A stretch of DNA of 64,000 nt from Plebeiibacterium sediminum (GCF_026013605.1 NZ_JAPDPJ010000021.1:25799-89798); one strand, 5' to 3'; counted from the first letter of the stretch, positions 9,576 through 21,630 are shown. The notes: generated from the sequence alone by a model not told the origin. Numbers and translations are program-made.

Positions 9576-11760
9576 CCTTAACAATCTTTTTATAGATTGT
9601 ACCCGTTTCATGATTGATTTCAATAATATATAATCCATCAGGTAAATCACTCAAATCAATATTAATTGGAATCACAGTGCTATTTGTGAAACGCTGTTTA
9701 TCCAATACGCTGCCATTGATATCTATAACGGAATAACTTTCAACAAACAATCCTTTTGTATCTAACTTAGCAATCGAGGTAGATACAAGAGGGTTGGGAT
9801 ATAATTTCATTTCTTTTACTGAAGGAATATTTACTTGAGTATCTCCTAATACCACCATATCTGCCAATACATCAATCCATAATGAACGCATCTCTCCACC
9901 ATAAACATCACTTGCCATTTCCCAATTATTGTGATACTCTACCATCATGGTATTTTTTGTTTTTGTAACAGAACCATCCTGAGTATGATAAACGGCAAAA
10001 CTATCTATTGGCGAACCAGAATAGTCAATCTCATATCCAACATAGAATGTTCCATTGGTTGATACAGGATTAGAAAACTTCCAAAATATTTCTCGGTTAG
10101 CTCTTAATTGGCCTATATTGATATTTTCCTCTTTGTAAAGTACATTTTCTGGATAAACACTCCCCTCCCACACTAATAAATTTATAGTCTGATCTGCTCC
10201 AAAAGGGCTTTGTCCGGGCATTATATATACGCCATTTAGATTCGCTGATTTTATTCCTGTAAACTTTTCAGCATACCTTGTAATACCATAAATATTATGT
10301 CCGCTTTCATACCCAAATTCAGTGGATTTATTGATAGCCGGTAGTTCCCCTACTTCAACATTAGAAATACGTTTATATGATTGTTCTTCATACGGATCAA
10401 ATCCATCCAAACTTTGAACTCCAGTGTTTAATGGATCCAGCCATGTTGAAAAATGACAACTATCTAAAGGATTTTGATCCCACCCCTTATAAAAACGGGT
10501 AAAATAATCATTTCTAGGCCAGGAACAAGTTCCTTCTCCCCCAGTGAGCGTTCCTATTATTTTATAATTGGCATCAAATAAAGCCGCCCCGGAAGATCCT
10601 CCTTCGGTTGTTCCTAAATTCCATTCAGGTACTCTCCAGTGAAAATCATATTCCTGGGCATAAGGATAATTTCCACCTTCAACAAATGATGTCGCCTGAA
10701 TCGTTGTTATTGATGTTGAAACCTTTTTCACATCTCCCTGAGGATGATGAATACATGTATAAGGTTGTGCAGGTTGAGTTTCAAGCGTCCAGCCGGCAAA
10801 ATAAGGTTGTGCATTGGCATCAGGCTCTTCCTGCATCAGTAAAAGCGCTATATCCAGTTCCTCAGCATAAACTTTAGTGTCTGCACCGGATATCGTCTGA
10901 ATCTTGGATCCATCAATTATTTCACTACAATAAGGTGATTCGTAATTTACAAAGGCCACAATAGCATCTGCGCTTCCCGGATTAGAACTATTCAAGCAAT
11001 GGGCAGCAGTAATAACATATGGCTCTCCATCTTCATTTGTATTATTAATAAAGGTTCCTGTGCAATATAAACTACCATTATTTATTAATCCTACAACAGA
11101 TCTTCTAACATCAATAGAGTTTGTTGGATCATAACAAGATGCATCTTCTTCGCAATAACCTGATTCTCCAAATATACCTGCCTTACTATCCATATATTTA
11201 AAAATACCTACATAATCATGGTTCACTGCCCCGATTAATAACTCACCTTTAAACTCAGGTTGAGCAGGTTCCTGATACTCGACAATAATCTCATCTCCTG
11301 ATACAGGAGCTGTAGCCAGTATACCTGATTTTTTGTTATTCTTTGATGTAAAAGCTCCAAGGACTTGGGATTGATCGACATTATATATCAGAAGTTTTGC
11401 ACCCTCAGGAAGTACATATCTATCGAAAATTAGGTTTATTGAATATGCTCCAGGTGAACTTATTCTTAACTTCCATATTTTAGTCCCATCTTTTAATGTA
11501 AACCAATTTCCACAATTTTGAGGTGTATAATTTACAGTAAACTGATGTGCAAATTCCAATGCTCTTCCTTTCTGAAAAGAAGATTCACTTTTTGTACTTT
11601 TATACTGGAGCACTTTTAACTCAATACCTTCATCCTCCAAAATGCTATTATGAAGTTTAAAGTCCGTTATGCTTTTCTGAGCAGAAACATTTACTGAGGA
11701 TATAACCCACAGAAACAACAATCCCCAAAAGCATGATAAATATTTTAACTTGATTTGCAT
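9565..11760 (-). CDS. Secreted trypsin-like serine protease with type IX sorting domain
   Basis: The protein has 731 residues with a Sec signal at 1-27 (cleavage after VSAQ). The middle holds a chymotrypsin-fold protease of the lysyl-endopeptidase (S1/S46-like) kind, with catalytic H254 (TAAHC), D302 (ELDIALLL) and S389 (GGSSGAAL). Paired cysteines in SYCEEDASC suggest disulfides. The last 75 residues (from YPNPL) form a Por/type A C-terminal sorting domain ending KKIVKASQ, so the enzyme should cross the outer membrane by the type IX system and be anchored or released. It is probably involved in protein degradation outside the cell. Confidence 0.9.
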   Translation of the reverse strand: MQIKLKYLSCFWGLLFLWVISSVNVSAQKSITDFKLHNSILEDEGIELKVLQYKSTKSESSFQKGRALEFAHQFTVNYTPQNCGNWFTLKDGTKIWKLRISSPGAYSINLIFDRYVLPEGAKLLIYNVDQSQVLGAFTSKNNKKSGILATAPVSGDEIIVEYQEPAQPEFKGELLIGAVNHDYVGIFKYMDSKAGIFGESGYCEEDASCYDPTNSIDVRRSVVGLINNGSLYCTGTFINNTNEDGEPYVITAAHCLNSSNPGSADAIVAFVNYESPYCSEIIDGSKIQTISGADTKVYAEELDIALLLMQEEPDANAQPYFAGWTLETQPAQPYTCIHHPQGDVKKVSTSITTIQATSFVEGGNYPYAQEYDFHWRVPEWNLGTTEGGSSGAALFDANYKIIGTLTGGEGTCSWPRNDYFTRFYKGWDQNPLDSCHFSTWLDPLNTGVQSLDGFDPYEEQSYKRISNVEVGELPAINKSTEFGYESGHNIYGITRYAEKFTGIKSANLNGVYIMPGQSPFGADQTINLLVWEGSVYPENVLYKEENINIGQLRANREIFWKFSNPVSTNGTFYVGYEIDYSGSPIDSFAVYHTQDGSVTKTKNTMMVEYHNNWEMASDVYGGEMRSLWIDVLADMVVLGDTQVNIPSVKEMKLYPNPLVSTSIAKLDTKGLFVESYSVIDINGSVLDKQRFTNSTVIPINIDLSDLPDGLYIIEINHETGTIYKKIVKASQ

Positions 11761-11838
11761 TTAAACAAATTACGACAATTAGTATTTAGATATTTAGACG
11801 AGATATATAAAAAAAAGTTTATTATTTTATTCTTCTTT

Positions 11839-13122
11839 TTATACTGCCTTTCTATTTGATCCCATAAATATGCTTCTTACGGTTGCTATTTTTCTTAATC
11901 TTCCGGTTTTTCCTAACTTAGAATGAACTAATGCCCAAGCCATAACAACACTTGTTCCTAATATTACAAATAATAATATTCCTGATTCAAAATCATTAAT
12001 TAAGAAATCATCTGGTATGGCAAAATAAAGTAAAACAGAGATTAATCCTCTTGGTGCAATAAAGACCTGAGGCATAAATGATTTTTTCATTATTACTTTA
12101 AACAATAACCATCTGACCAGAAACATTATAAGTAAAAACACCAAAGCTCCAACAACCACTTTTGTTTTAAATATTCCGGCAACTGTAATACTTAATCCAA
12201 AAACAAAAAAGAAAAATGTACGTACCATAAAGGCACTTTCTCTGGTTAATAACTTAAAGTCTGACAATACGCTTTTTACTTTCTCTTCTTTTAAAAATTT
12301 ACTCATAAAACCAGAAAAGAAAATATGTCTGTTTTCTAGTATTAATCCAAATACCAGGATAATGAGCAAGGATGATAAATGAAATACTTTACCAATTGCA
12401 TATAACATCAATAATACTGATATAAATAGAAACAGCTTTACCTGTGTTTTAACTCTTTGAAAAAATATAATCATCAAATAAGAAAGAACCACTGATAATA
12501 TTAAGGTTCCTCCAATATTTGAAATAACATTTAAACCAATTTTAGCAGCCTCACCTGTATTGACATTATTAATGACGGTATAAAACAATATTAAGCCAAA
12601 AATATCAGATAAGGTACTTTCATAAATTAAAAATTCCCGTCTTTCTTCATCTAAACCTTCTACACTGGGAATAACAATGGCGCTACTTATAATAGACAAT
12701 GGTATAGCATAAATAAAGGCAGTTAGGAAATCCAGATTTCCTATAATAATCTGAATTCCATATGTAAATATAAATACGTTGATAAAAAGCGACAATAAAG
12801 CTATTAAGCCAGATTTCCATATTATAGGCCATCGCTGCCACGATAACTTTAAATCTAATGCACCTTCTAACACAATGAGCATTAAACCCACAATACCCAA
12901 AATTTCAAGTGGAAACAACCAATCTACATCTGTAACACCTATACTGAATAACTTTTTTGAAGAAAAGCCTAATGCAATTAGTAAAATCACACTTGGTATA
13001 GCTGTTTTCTTTGAAAAAACTGAAAATAAATATGACAACACCACAATTAATGAGGCAGCTATAATAAGCATATAAGCTATATTATCCTCATTTATAAATC
13101 CCTGAATAAAATTTAAAACCAT
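11839..13122 (-). CDS. Cation/proton antiporter, CPA family
   Basis: The protein has 427 residues with about 12 hydrophobic segments spread evenly from residue 15 to 400. The motifs IVLEGALDL, ISSAIVIPSV and the acidic ESTLSDIFG fit the Na+/H+ exchanger (CPA1/KefB-like) fold, where Asp in the crossover helices carries the ion. The C-terminus is short and basic, with no TrkA-N or cNMP domain. It likely exchanges Na+ or K+ for H+ across the inner membrane. It is a separate unit, preceded by the buk terminator on the same strand. Confidence 0.85.
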   Translation of the reverse strand: MVLNFIQGFINEDNIAYMLIIAASLIVVLSYLFSVFSKKTAIPSVILLIALGFSSKKLFSIGVTDVDWLFPLEILGIVGLMLIVLEGALDLKLSWQRWPIIWKSGLIALLSLFINVFIFTYGIQIIIGNLDFLTAFIYAIPLSIISSAIVIPSVEGLDEERREFLIYESTLSDIFGLILFYTVINNVNTGEAAKIGLNVISNIGGTLILSVVLSYLMIIFFQRVKTQVKLFLFISVLLMLYAIGKVFHLSSLLIILVFGLILENRHIFFSGFMSKFLKEEKVKSVLSDFKLLTRESAFMVRTFFFFVFGLSITVAGIFKTKVVVGALVFLLIMFLVRWLLFKVIMKKSFMPQVFIAPRGLISVLLYFAIPDDFLINDFESGILLFVILGTSVVMAWALVHSKLGKTGRLRKIATVRSIFMGSNRKAV

Positions 13123-13160
13123 AAATCAATATTTCGATCAATTTTGAGTTGTCAAGATAT

Positions 13161-13195
13161 AAAAAAAGGTTGTCAATACTCTGATGACAACCTTT
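13161..13195 (-). terminator. Terminator of buk
   Basis: A perfect 11-bp stem (13165-13175 with 13185-13195) with a 9-nt loop lies 30 bases after the buk stop. Read on the minus strand, it runs into seven T residues (13161-13167). Confidence 0.85.
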
Positions 13196-13224
13196 ATATT
13201 ATATTGTTTTAAGAATTATAATTG

Positions 13225-14301
13225 TTATTTATATTCCTTACATTGAATTTCGTTTTTAAGAACCATTAATCCATTTTGCATTAAAGCGTTCATTTCATCC
13301 TCACCTGGATAAACTGCCACCGGAGCAATCCAATCTACCATATTCTTAACGTAATCTACTACAAAAGTATTATTTGCAATTCCTCCGGTTAAAATAACCC
13401 CATTTACTTTTCCTTTTAAAACAGCTGCACAACCACCAATTGCTTTACCTATTTGATATGACATCGCACTTAATACTAACTCAGCTTTTTTATCCCCCGC
13501 CTGAATTCTTTTGTAAGCTTCATACGCTTCATTTGTTCCTAAATGTGCAACCAGTCCACCTTTTCCATTAACAATTTTCTTCATTTCTTCCAAGGTGTAC
13601 TTACCGCTAAAACAAGCTTTAATTAAGGCTCCTGTTGGCAATGTACCAGCTCTTTCAGGAGAAAATGGGCCATAACCATCAATGGCGTTATTTACATCTA
13701 TAACTTTTCCTTGTTTGTGTGCTCCAATGGATATTCCACCACCCATATGAGCAACAATTAAATTTAATTCCTCATAAATAAATCCTCTGGTACGGGCAAA
13801 TAATCGTCCAACTGCTTTTTGATTTAATGCATGAAAGATAGATTGACGAGGCATTCCCGGACACCCTGTTATACGAGCTACATCTTCCAATTCATCAACC
13901 ACAACCGGGTCTGCAATAAACGCTCTTGCATTAGGTAATGACTGTGCAATATCATCAGCAATTAATCCACCTAAATTACTGGCGTGTTCACCAAGTACTC
14001 CAACTTTTAAATCTTGTTTTAAAGCTTCATTAACCTCATAAACACCAGATTCAATAGGCTTAACTAAACCTCCTCTACCTACAACTGCATCAATTTTATT
14101 AATATCGACATCTGCACTTTGCAGTTCTTTCAAAATCACTTCTTTCCTAAATGCATATTGATCAGCTATTGTTTTAAATGCTGCTATTTCATCAGATGAA
14201 TGTTTAATATTTTTTAGAAAAACAGATTTTTCATTCTCATAAACGGCTATTTTGGTAGATGTTGATCCTGGATTTAAGACTAAAATATGAAATGTTTCCA
14301 T
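13225..14301 (-). CDS. buk: Butyrate kinase
   Basis: The protein has 358 residues and is an ASKHA-fold acyl kinase. The N-terminal phosphate loop is LVLNPGSTSTKIAVY, and the butyrate kinase signatures HMGGGISIG and GYGPFSPERAGTLPTG follow at about 188 and 213. It converts butyryl phosphate and ADP to butyrate and ATP, or runs in reverse with other short or branched acids. It lies 99 bases downstream of ptb on the same strand and ends in its own terminator, so ptb-buk is a natural two-step pathway. Confidence 0.95.
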   Translation of the reverse strand: METFHILVLNPGSTSTKIAVYENEKSVFLKNIKHSSDEIAAFKTIADQYAFRKEVILKELQSADVDINKIDAVVGRGGLVKPIESGVYEVNEALKQDLKVGVLGEHASNLGGLIADDIAQSLPNARAFIADPVVVDELEDVARITGCPGMPRQSIFHALNQKAVGRLFARTRGFIYEELNLIVAHMGGGISIGAHKQGKVIDVNNAIDGYGPFSPERAGTLPTGALIKACFSGKYTLEEMKKIVNGKGGLVAHLGTNEAYEAYKRIQAGDKKAELVLSAMSYQIGKAIGGCAAVLKGKVNGVILTGGIANNTFVVDYVKNMVDWIAPVAVYPGEDEMNALMQNGLMVLKNEIQCKEYK

Positions 14302-14400
14302 AGGTGTGTTTTACATTTAATTATACATGATTTGCTGAATGCACCGCTAACATAGAATAATTTACTTAATTATTAAAATTTAAGACTCCTATCTCCTAAA

Positions 14401-15297
14401 TTATCCTAAAATAGCCAATAAAATACTATGATATTTTGATTCCTCTGAATCACTTCTGGAAGTCAGTACAATTGGAGATTTAGCGCCTAAAATCACCGAA
14501 GCAACCTTAGCCTTTGCAAAAAATATCAGGGTTTTATATAATACATTTCCCACCTCAATATCGGGCATTAACAATAAATCTGTATCTCCGGCCACTGAGC
14601 TCTTAATATTTTTATGACGCGCACTTTCAAAACTGATAGCATTATCAAAAGCCAATGGTCCGTCAATAATACAGTTTTTAATCTGATCCCGTTGATTCAT
14701 TTTTGATAACAACGCAGCATCTAAAGTAGCCTGCATACTCTCATTAACCATTTCTATAGCCCCCAAAACAGCAACTTTAGGTTTATGAATACCCAACTTA
14801 TTCAAATAGCCAACAGAGTTATTTATTATTGCGATTTTATCATTTAAGTTTGGACCAATATTCATGGCCACATCAGTAACTGCAATTAATTTATGGTAGG
14901 TCTCCACTTCAAAAAGTGCAAAATGAGAAAGTAATTTACCTTCTCTAAGTCCCCATTCTTTGTTCAACACCGCTTTTAATAGAACCGGAGTAGCAACCTT
15001 GCCTTTCATTAATACATCAGCTTCTCCTCTGCTCACCATCTTAACAGCCCTTTCCACACAGAGTTCCGGATCAGATTCATCAATAAATGTTGCTCCTTCA
15101 AAATTATAGCCGGCTTTCTTAATAATGCTTTTAGTTAATTCTACATCACCTATTAATACAGGTTTTATGATTCCAGCATTATAAGCTTTACATACAGCCG
15201 ACAAAGAGTCTGCATCCTGCGAAACAGCTAATGCCAAAACCTTAACTACTTTATTTTTTTTTATAAGCAGTTCAAGTTCTGATAGTTTCTTAAACAT
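14401..15297 (-). CDS. ptb: Phosphate butyryltransferase
   Basis: The protein has 298 residues from the ATG at 15297, which gives the usual family N-terminus (MFKKLSELE). A longer frame from a TTG at 15339 is less likely. The protein is a phosphate acyltransferase with LMKGKVATPVLLKAVL, AVTDVAMNIGP and the C-terminal LMPDIEVGNVLYKTL and SRSDSEESKY motifs. It swaps the CoA of butyryl-CoA for phosphate, feeding buk. Sequence alone cannot separate butyryl from branched-chain or acetyl preference, but the pairing with buk supports butyryl. Confidence 0.92.
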   Translation of the reverse strand: MFKKLSELELLIKKNKVVKVLALAVSQDADSLSAVCKAYNAGIIKPVLIGDVELTKSIIKKAGYNFEGATFIDESDPELCVERAVKMVSRGEADVLMKGKVATPVLLKAVLNKEWGLREGKLLSHFALFEVETYHKLIAVTDVAMNIGPNLNDKIAIINNSVGYLNKLGIHKPKVAVLGAIEMVNESMQATLDAALLSKMNQRDQIKNCIIDGPLAFDNAISFESARHKNIKSSVAGDTDLLLMPDIEVGNVLYKTLIFFAKAKVASVILGAKSPIVLTSRSDSEESKYHSILLAILG

Positions 15298-15371
15298 ATC
15301 CCAATATTTTTTCGATTTTGCTAAATATAAAAGTATCAAGCTTATGTAAGGATAACAAGAACTTTAATCAT

Positions 15372-15415
15372 AAAAAAACCGCAAAACCTAAATATACATT
15401 TAAGCTTTGCGGTTT
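15372..15415 (-). terminator. Terminator of ackA
   Basis: A 10-bp stem (15376-15385 with 15406-15415) can be extended by an inner CTAAAT/ATTTAAG pairing. It is followed on the minus strand by a T-run (15372-15378) and lies about 30 bases after the ackA stop. Confidence 0.85.
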
Positions 15416-15443
15416 ATATTGTAAAAGATAAAACTGACTATTT

Positions 15444-16661
15444 TTATCTGTTTGCTAACTCTTCAACAATTCTTTTTGTATCCTGAGCAATCATAAACTC
15501 CTCATCTGTAGGTACAACCATAACAGTAACTTTACTATCACCATTACTAATAACAGATTCTGTTCCTAAAGCTGCTTCATTAGCTGAAGAATCTATCTCA
15601 ATACCCATAAAACCAAGTTCCTCACAAACTGCTTTTCTGATATAGTGAGCGTATTCACCAATACCTCCTGTAAAAGTAATGATATCAACACCACCCATTG
15701 CAGCAGCATAAGAACCTACATATTTCTTAATTCTGTATGAATACATTTCCATACCAAGAATAGCCAATGGATTGTTTTCTTTTGATGCAGCTAATAAATC
15801 ACGCATATCAGAAGAAACGCCTGTAATACCCATTAAACCACTTTGTTTATTGAATAAAATGCTGGCAGATTTAGTACCAATCATTTCTTTATCCATAATA
15901 AATGTAGCAGCACCAATATCAAGGTCTCCAGCTCTGGTTCCCATCATTAAACCTTCTACCGGAGTAAATCCCATTGAAGTATCTACTGATACACCATTTT
16001 TAATTGCAGCAATAGAAGCTCCGTTTCCTAAGTGACAAGAAATGATTTTTTTATCTTTATACTCTTCTCCTAATATTTCACAAGCTCTTGCTGATACATA
16101 TTTATGACTAGTTCCGTGGAATCCATATCTACGTATTCCGTATTTCTTATATAAAGAATAAGGAATTGCATACATATATGCATGTTTTGGCATAGTTTGG
16201 TGGAAAGCTGTATCGAAAACACCAACCTGAGGCACACTTGGTAACAATGATTCAATAGCAGAAATACCACTTAAGTTTGGTGGATTGTGTAAAGGAGCTA
16301 ACTCAATACACTCATTCATTTTCTCAACCACTTCATTTGTAATGAATACACTTGAGTTAAATGTTTCACCTCCATGTACCACACGGTGACCAACAGCATC
16401 AATTTCTTCAAGTTTTTTGATACATCCGTGTTTTGCACTTGATAATACACCTAAAATATAATCGATACCTGTTTGGTGATCCAAGATTTCACCTTCTAGT
16501 AAAACCTTTTCACCATTTTCTTTTTCGTGCTTTAAAAATGAACCTTTAAGTCCGATTTTTTCAATACCTCCTTTGGCCAATACGTCATGACTTTCAGCCT
16601 CCATATTGAACAATTGATATTTAATTGAGGAACTACCACAATTTAATACTAATATCTTCAT
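15444..16661 (-). CDS. ackA: Acetate kinase
   Basis: The protein has 405 residues, the standard AckA length. It begins MKILVLNCGSSSIKYQ (phosphate 1 motif) and has HRVVHGG, FDTAFHQTMP, YGFHGTSHKYV, HLGNGASIAA, DTSMGFTPVEGLMMGTRAGD and FTGGIGE, so all ASKHA active-site loops are intact. It makes ATP from acetyl phosphate and ADP. The hydroxyacyl-CoA dehydrogenase-like gene is 60 bases upstream on the same strand with no terminator between, so the two are probably cotranscribed. pta lies just before, in its own unit. Confidence 0.97.
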   Translation of the reverse strand: MKILVLNCGSSSIKYQLFNMEAESHDVLAKGGIEKIGLKGSFLKHEKENGEKVLLEGEILDHQTGIDYILGVLSSAKHGCIKKLEEIDAVGHRVVHGGETFNSSVFITNEVVEKMNECIELAPLHNPPNLSGISAIESLLPSVPQVGVFDTAFHQTMPKHAYMYAIPYSLYKKYGIRRYGFHGTSHKYVSARACEILGEEYKDKKIISCHLGNGASIAAIKNGVSVDTSMGFTPVEGLMMGTRAGDLDIGAATFIMDKEMIGTKSASILFNKQSGLMGITGVSSDMRDLLAASKENNPLAILGMEMYSYRIKKYVGSYAAAMGGVDIITFTGGIGEYAHYIRKAVCEELGFMGIEIDSSANEAALGTESVISNGDSKVTVMVVPTDEEFMIAQDTKRIVEELANR

Positions 16662-16721
16662 TTTTATTGATTTAAACTTTTCTTAATTCTTAATTATACC
16701 AGGATAAAAAACTACAAATGA

Positions 16722-17678
16722 TTAAGAAATTACATTCCCATTTTCATCATACTTGTAGAATCCTTCGCCTGAAACTACTCCTAAATGTTTTGCTCTCACT
16801 AATCTTTTAATTAGTGGAGATGGCTTATATTTAGAGCTACCAAACTCCTCATATAAATTATCCATCCATTTAGTTATTTTGCTTAAACCAATAATATCAG
16901 CAGTTCTAAAAGGTCCAAATCTCATTCCTAAGCCTACCTTCATAGTTTTATCAATATCGCTCATAGTAGCAATACCTTCCATAAGAACCTGGCAAGCTTC
17001 GTTTAATAAAGTAACATATAAACGTACACTTACTAAACCTGCAGATTCTTCAACAGGAATAACATCTCTGTTAATTAATTTAACAAAAGTACATACTCTG
17101 TTATACACTTCTTCTGAAGTATATAATCCTTTAACAACTTCAATAATTCTAGCTTCAGGAGAAGTAACAAAAAAGTGTAAACTAATACATCTCTCTGGTT
17201 TTTTCATTTCTGATGCTAACTCAGTGATAATAATTGTTGTTGAGTTTGTTGCAATAATAGTATCCTCACGAACAATTGCTTCAATACTCTTAAACACTTC
17301 TTTGCGAGCATCAATACTTCTTGCGCCTTTATCATCTGAACGAATTGCTTCAATAACAAAATCACATTCTGCAAGGTCCTGATAGTCCATAGTACCTTTA
17401 ATGCGACTCATGATTGCTTTCTTCTCACTAGGTGTTAATCCCCAGTTTTCAATTCTATTATCAAGCTCTTTGCCAATATTAGCAATAGCTGTTTCAATTT
17501 TTTCTTCAGTAAGCTCAAGAAAAACAACCTCCATACCATGCCAACTGGCGATACGAGCGATACTTTGTCCTTCTTTTCCACAGCCTACAACTCCTACTTT
17601 TGAAAATAAAGTAGTTCCTTTCTTTTTGTTTTTACTTAGCGCATAACCTTCTATAGGTTCTACTAGAATTTCAGCCAT
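16722..17678 (-). CDS. Divergent 3-hydroxyacyl-CoA dehydrogenase-like protein
   Basis: The protein has 318 residues. The N-terminal Rossmann NAD domain has its glycine loop at about 28-38 (VGVVGCGKEGQS, where the family has GxGxMG). The C-terminal 3HCDH domain has MRFGPFRTADIIGL and ends GEGFYKYDENG. Catalytic H168 (LHFF) and E180 are present, but the family's HFFNP motif reads HFFVTSP, and the Asn of the VNR motif is Val218 (LVSVRL). By length and layout it resembles 3-hydroxybutyryl-CoA dehydrogenase. The missing Asn and Pro suggest altered substrate or activity. Its position before ackA suggests a role in fermentation or acyl-CoA balance. Confidence 0.8.
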   Translation of the reverse strand: MAEILVEPIEGYALSKNKKKGTTLFSKVGVVGCGKEGQSIARIASWHGMEVVFLELTEEKIETAIANIGKELDNRIENWGLTPSEKKAIMSRIKGTMDYQDLAECDFVIEAIRSDDKGARSIDARKEVFKSIEAIVREDTIIATNSTTIIITELASEMKKPERCISLHFFVTSPEARIIEVVKGLYTSEEVYNRVCTFVKLINRDVIPVEESAGLVSVRLYVTLLNEACQVLMEGIATMSDIDKTMKVGLGMRFGPFRTADIIGLSKITKWMDNLYEEFGSSKYKPSPLIKRLVRAKHLGVVSGEGFYKYDENGNVIS

Positions 17679-17759
17679 TTATTTATAGTATTTACTTATT
17701 ATAAACTTCTTTTACCCTAATAAAGTTATAACATTATATAGTGCTAAACTTTATTATAG

Positions 17760-17786
17760 AAAAAAATCCTTTCTAATGAAAGGATT
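17760..17786 (-). terminator. Terminator of pta, overlapping its stop codon
   Basis: A perfect 9-bp stem (17765-17773 with 17778-17786) with a TAAT loop includes two bases of the pta stop codon. It is followed on the minus strand by seven T residues (17760-17766), which separates pta from the dehydrogenase gene. Confidence 0.85.
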
Positions 17787-18789
17787 ACATATTACCTGCA
17801 GCTTGATTTGCTGTAATTGCTACTAAATTTACAATATCACTTACAGAACAACCTCTTGATAAATCATTGATAGGTGCTGCCATTCCTTGTAGTACTGGTC
17901 CGATTGCTTCAGCATGTCCCATGCGCTGTACCAATTTATAAGCAATGTTTCCTACCTCAAGAGTTGGGAATACAAGTACATTAGCCTTACCTGCAATCTC
18001 ACTACCTGGAGCTTTCTTAGAACCAATAGCTTCAATAATAGCAGCATCAGCCTGAAGTTCTCCATCAATTTTTAATTCTGGAGCCATTTCTTTAGCTAAT
18101 TTTGTTGCTTCTACAACTTTGTCAACCATTTCATGTTTTGCACTTCCTTTAGTTGAAAAGCTTAACATGGCAATACGAGGTTCAATACCTGCAATTGATT
18201 TGGTTGTTTTACCTGTTGTAACAGCAATTTCTGCTAACTCACTTGCTGTTGGATTAGGATGAACTGCACAGTCAGCAAATACCATCATACCATTATCACC
18301 AAACTCATCATCAGGGAAGATCATAATAAATGCGCCTGAAACAACACTAATTCCCGGTAAAGTTTTTACTACCTGAAATGCAGGACGTAAAACATCACCT
18401 GTTGCATTTTCGGCACCAGCAACCTCACCATCAGCATCTCCATTTTTAATCATTAATGTAGATAGATATAATGGCTGTACAACTAATTTTTCTGCTTGCT
18501 CTTTAGTTAAACCTTTTTTCTTTCTAAGTTCAACCAACAAATCGATATAAACTTCTTTCTTTTCGTGATTTTCAGGATCAACAATTGTTGCTTTATCCAA
18601 GTTCTTTAAACCTAAGCGTGCAGCCTCTTCAGCAATTTTAGCAGGATTACCTATTAAAATCACATCAGCAAAATCTTCGCTAACAATAATATCTGCAGCC
18701 TGAAGTGTTCTTTCTTCTAATCCTTCAGGAAGAACAATTCTTTTTTTGTTTTCTTTTGCTTTGGCTTTAAGCTTGTTTATAAATTCCAT
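17785..18789 (-). CDS. pta: Phosphate acetyltransferase
   Basis: The protein has 334 residues, the short single-domain Pta form. It begins with the family's KRIVLPEG and includes GDADGEVAGAENATGD, AFIMIFPD, FADCAVHPNPTASELA, MLSFSTKGSA, DGELQADAA and VFPTLEVGNIAYKL. It interconverts acetyl-CoA and acetyl phosphate and supplies ackA. It is the first gene of the fermentation block, preceded by a 480-base non-coding stretch that should hold its promoter, and it ends with its own terminator. Confidence 0.96.
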   Translation of the reverse strand: MEFINKLKAKAKENKKRIVLPEGLEERTLQAADIIVSEDFADVILIGNPAKIAEEAARLGLKNLDKATIVDPENHEKKEVYIDLLVELRKKKGLTKEQAEKLVVQPLYLSTLMIKNGDADGEVAGAENATGDVLRPAFQVVKTLPGISVVSGAFIMIFPDDEFGDNGMMVFADCAVHPNPTASELAEIAVTTGKTTKSIAGIEPRIAMLSFSTKGSAKHEMVDKVVEATKLAKEMAPELKIDGELQADAAIIEAIGSKKAPGSEIAGKANVLVFPTLEVGNIAYKLVQRMGHAEAIGPVLQGMAAPINDLSRGCSVSDIVNLVAITANQAAGNM

Positions 18790-19213
18790 ATCTAGAAAGT
18801 ATTTTATTATTAATTAAAATGTAAAATTATTGCATAATATTTCGCTTTAAAATGCGATTCATCATTTATCTTATAATTAACGATACAATTCGATAAACTT
18901 TAATGTTTAAAGGATACATCATTAATTCATTTTCAGGAATATTTAAATAAAATATCAACTCGTATTTAAATTTTTCAATTTAATACACAGTTTTATTCCT
19001 GGAAGTACATACAATTTTAAGAAAACAAATAATGACGTGCTTGCCAAAGCTTTTGAAGTTTGAGCTTACAAAGTAAATGCAAATTATTGACTAATTAAAA
19101 CAAATAGCGTTAAAACGTACTAAATTTTAAGAAAACATTGAATCTTCCATAATTTTGATTTCAAAAAACTTAATTCAAACTATTTGCCCCCTATTTATAT
19201 AAACAAAAGTCAT
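18790..19213. other. Intergenic stretch between icd and pta
   Basis: About 425 bases, very AT-rich, with no open frame of useful length. It must hold the pta promoter (minus strand), but I could not find a clean TAnnTTTG box; the CAAAG patches near 19034 and 19060 are imperfect. No riboswitch-like conserved fold or repeat was recognised. Confidence 0.5.
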
Positions 19214-19241
19214 AAAAAAACCGGATTAACAATTAATCCGG
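19214..19241 (-). terminator. Terminator of icd
   Basis: A perfect 9-bp stem (19221-19229 with 19233-19241) with a 3-nt loop is followed on the minus strand by seven T residues (19214-19220). It lies 30 bases after the icd stop. Confidence 0.88.
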
Positions 19242-19270
19242 CTCTATATCAATATCTTAATTCTTCATTT

Positions 19271-21511
<2,241 letters not shown>

Positions 21512-21630
21512 TCAGATTTAGAGTTTAGGTAATTTTTATCCAAATCTCTTTAATATAAATGGTTATGTTATTTAAATATGTAATAAAACGTTTAATTAAC
21601 AAGCTGAAATTTATATTGTTTATTCAAAAC

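Noticed and set aside
10608..10877. Plus-strand open frame opposite the secreted protease
   Set aside because: It is antisense to conserved protease codons, including the catalytic region.
12779..13075. Plus-strand open frame opposite the antiporter gene
   Set aside because: It is fully inside the antiporter gene in antisense and has no recognisable features.
15298..15339. TTG-started extension of phosphate butyryltransferase
   Set aside because: The added 14 residues do not match the family N-terminus, and the ATG at 15297 does.
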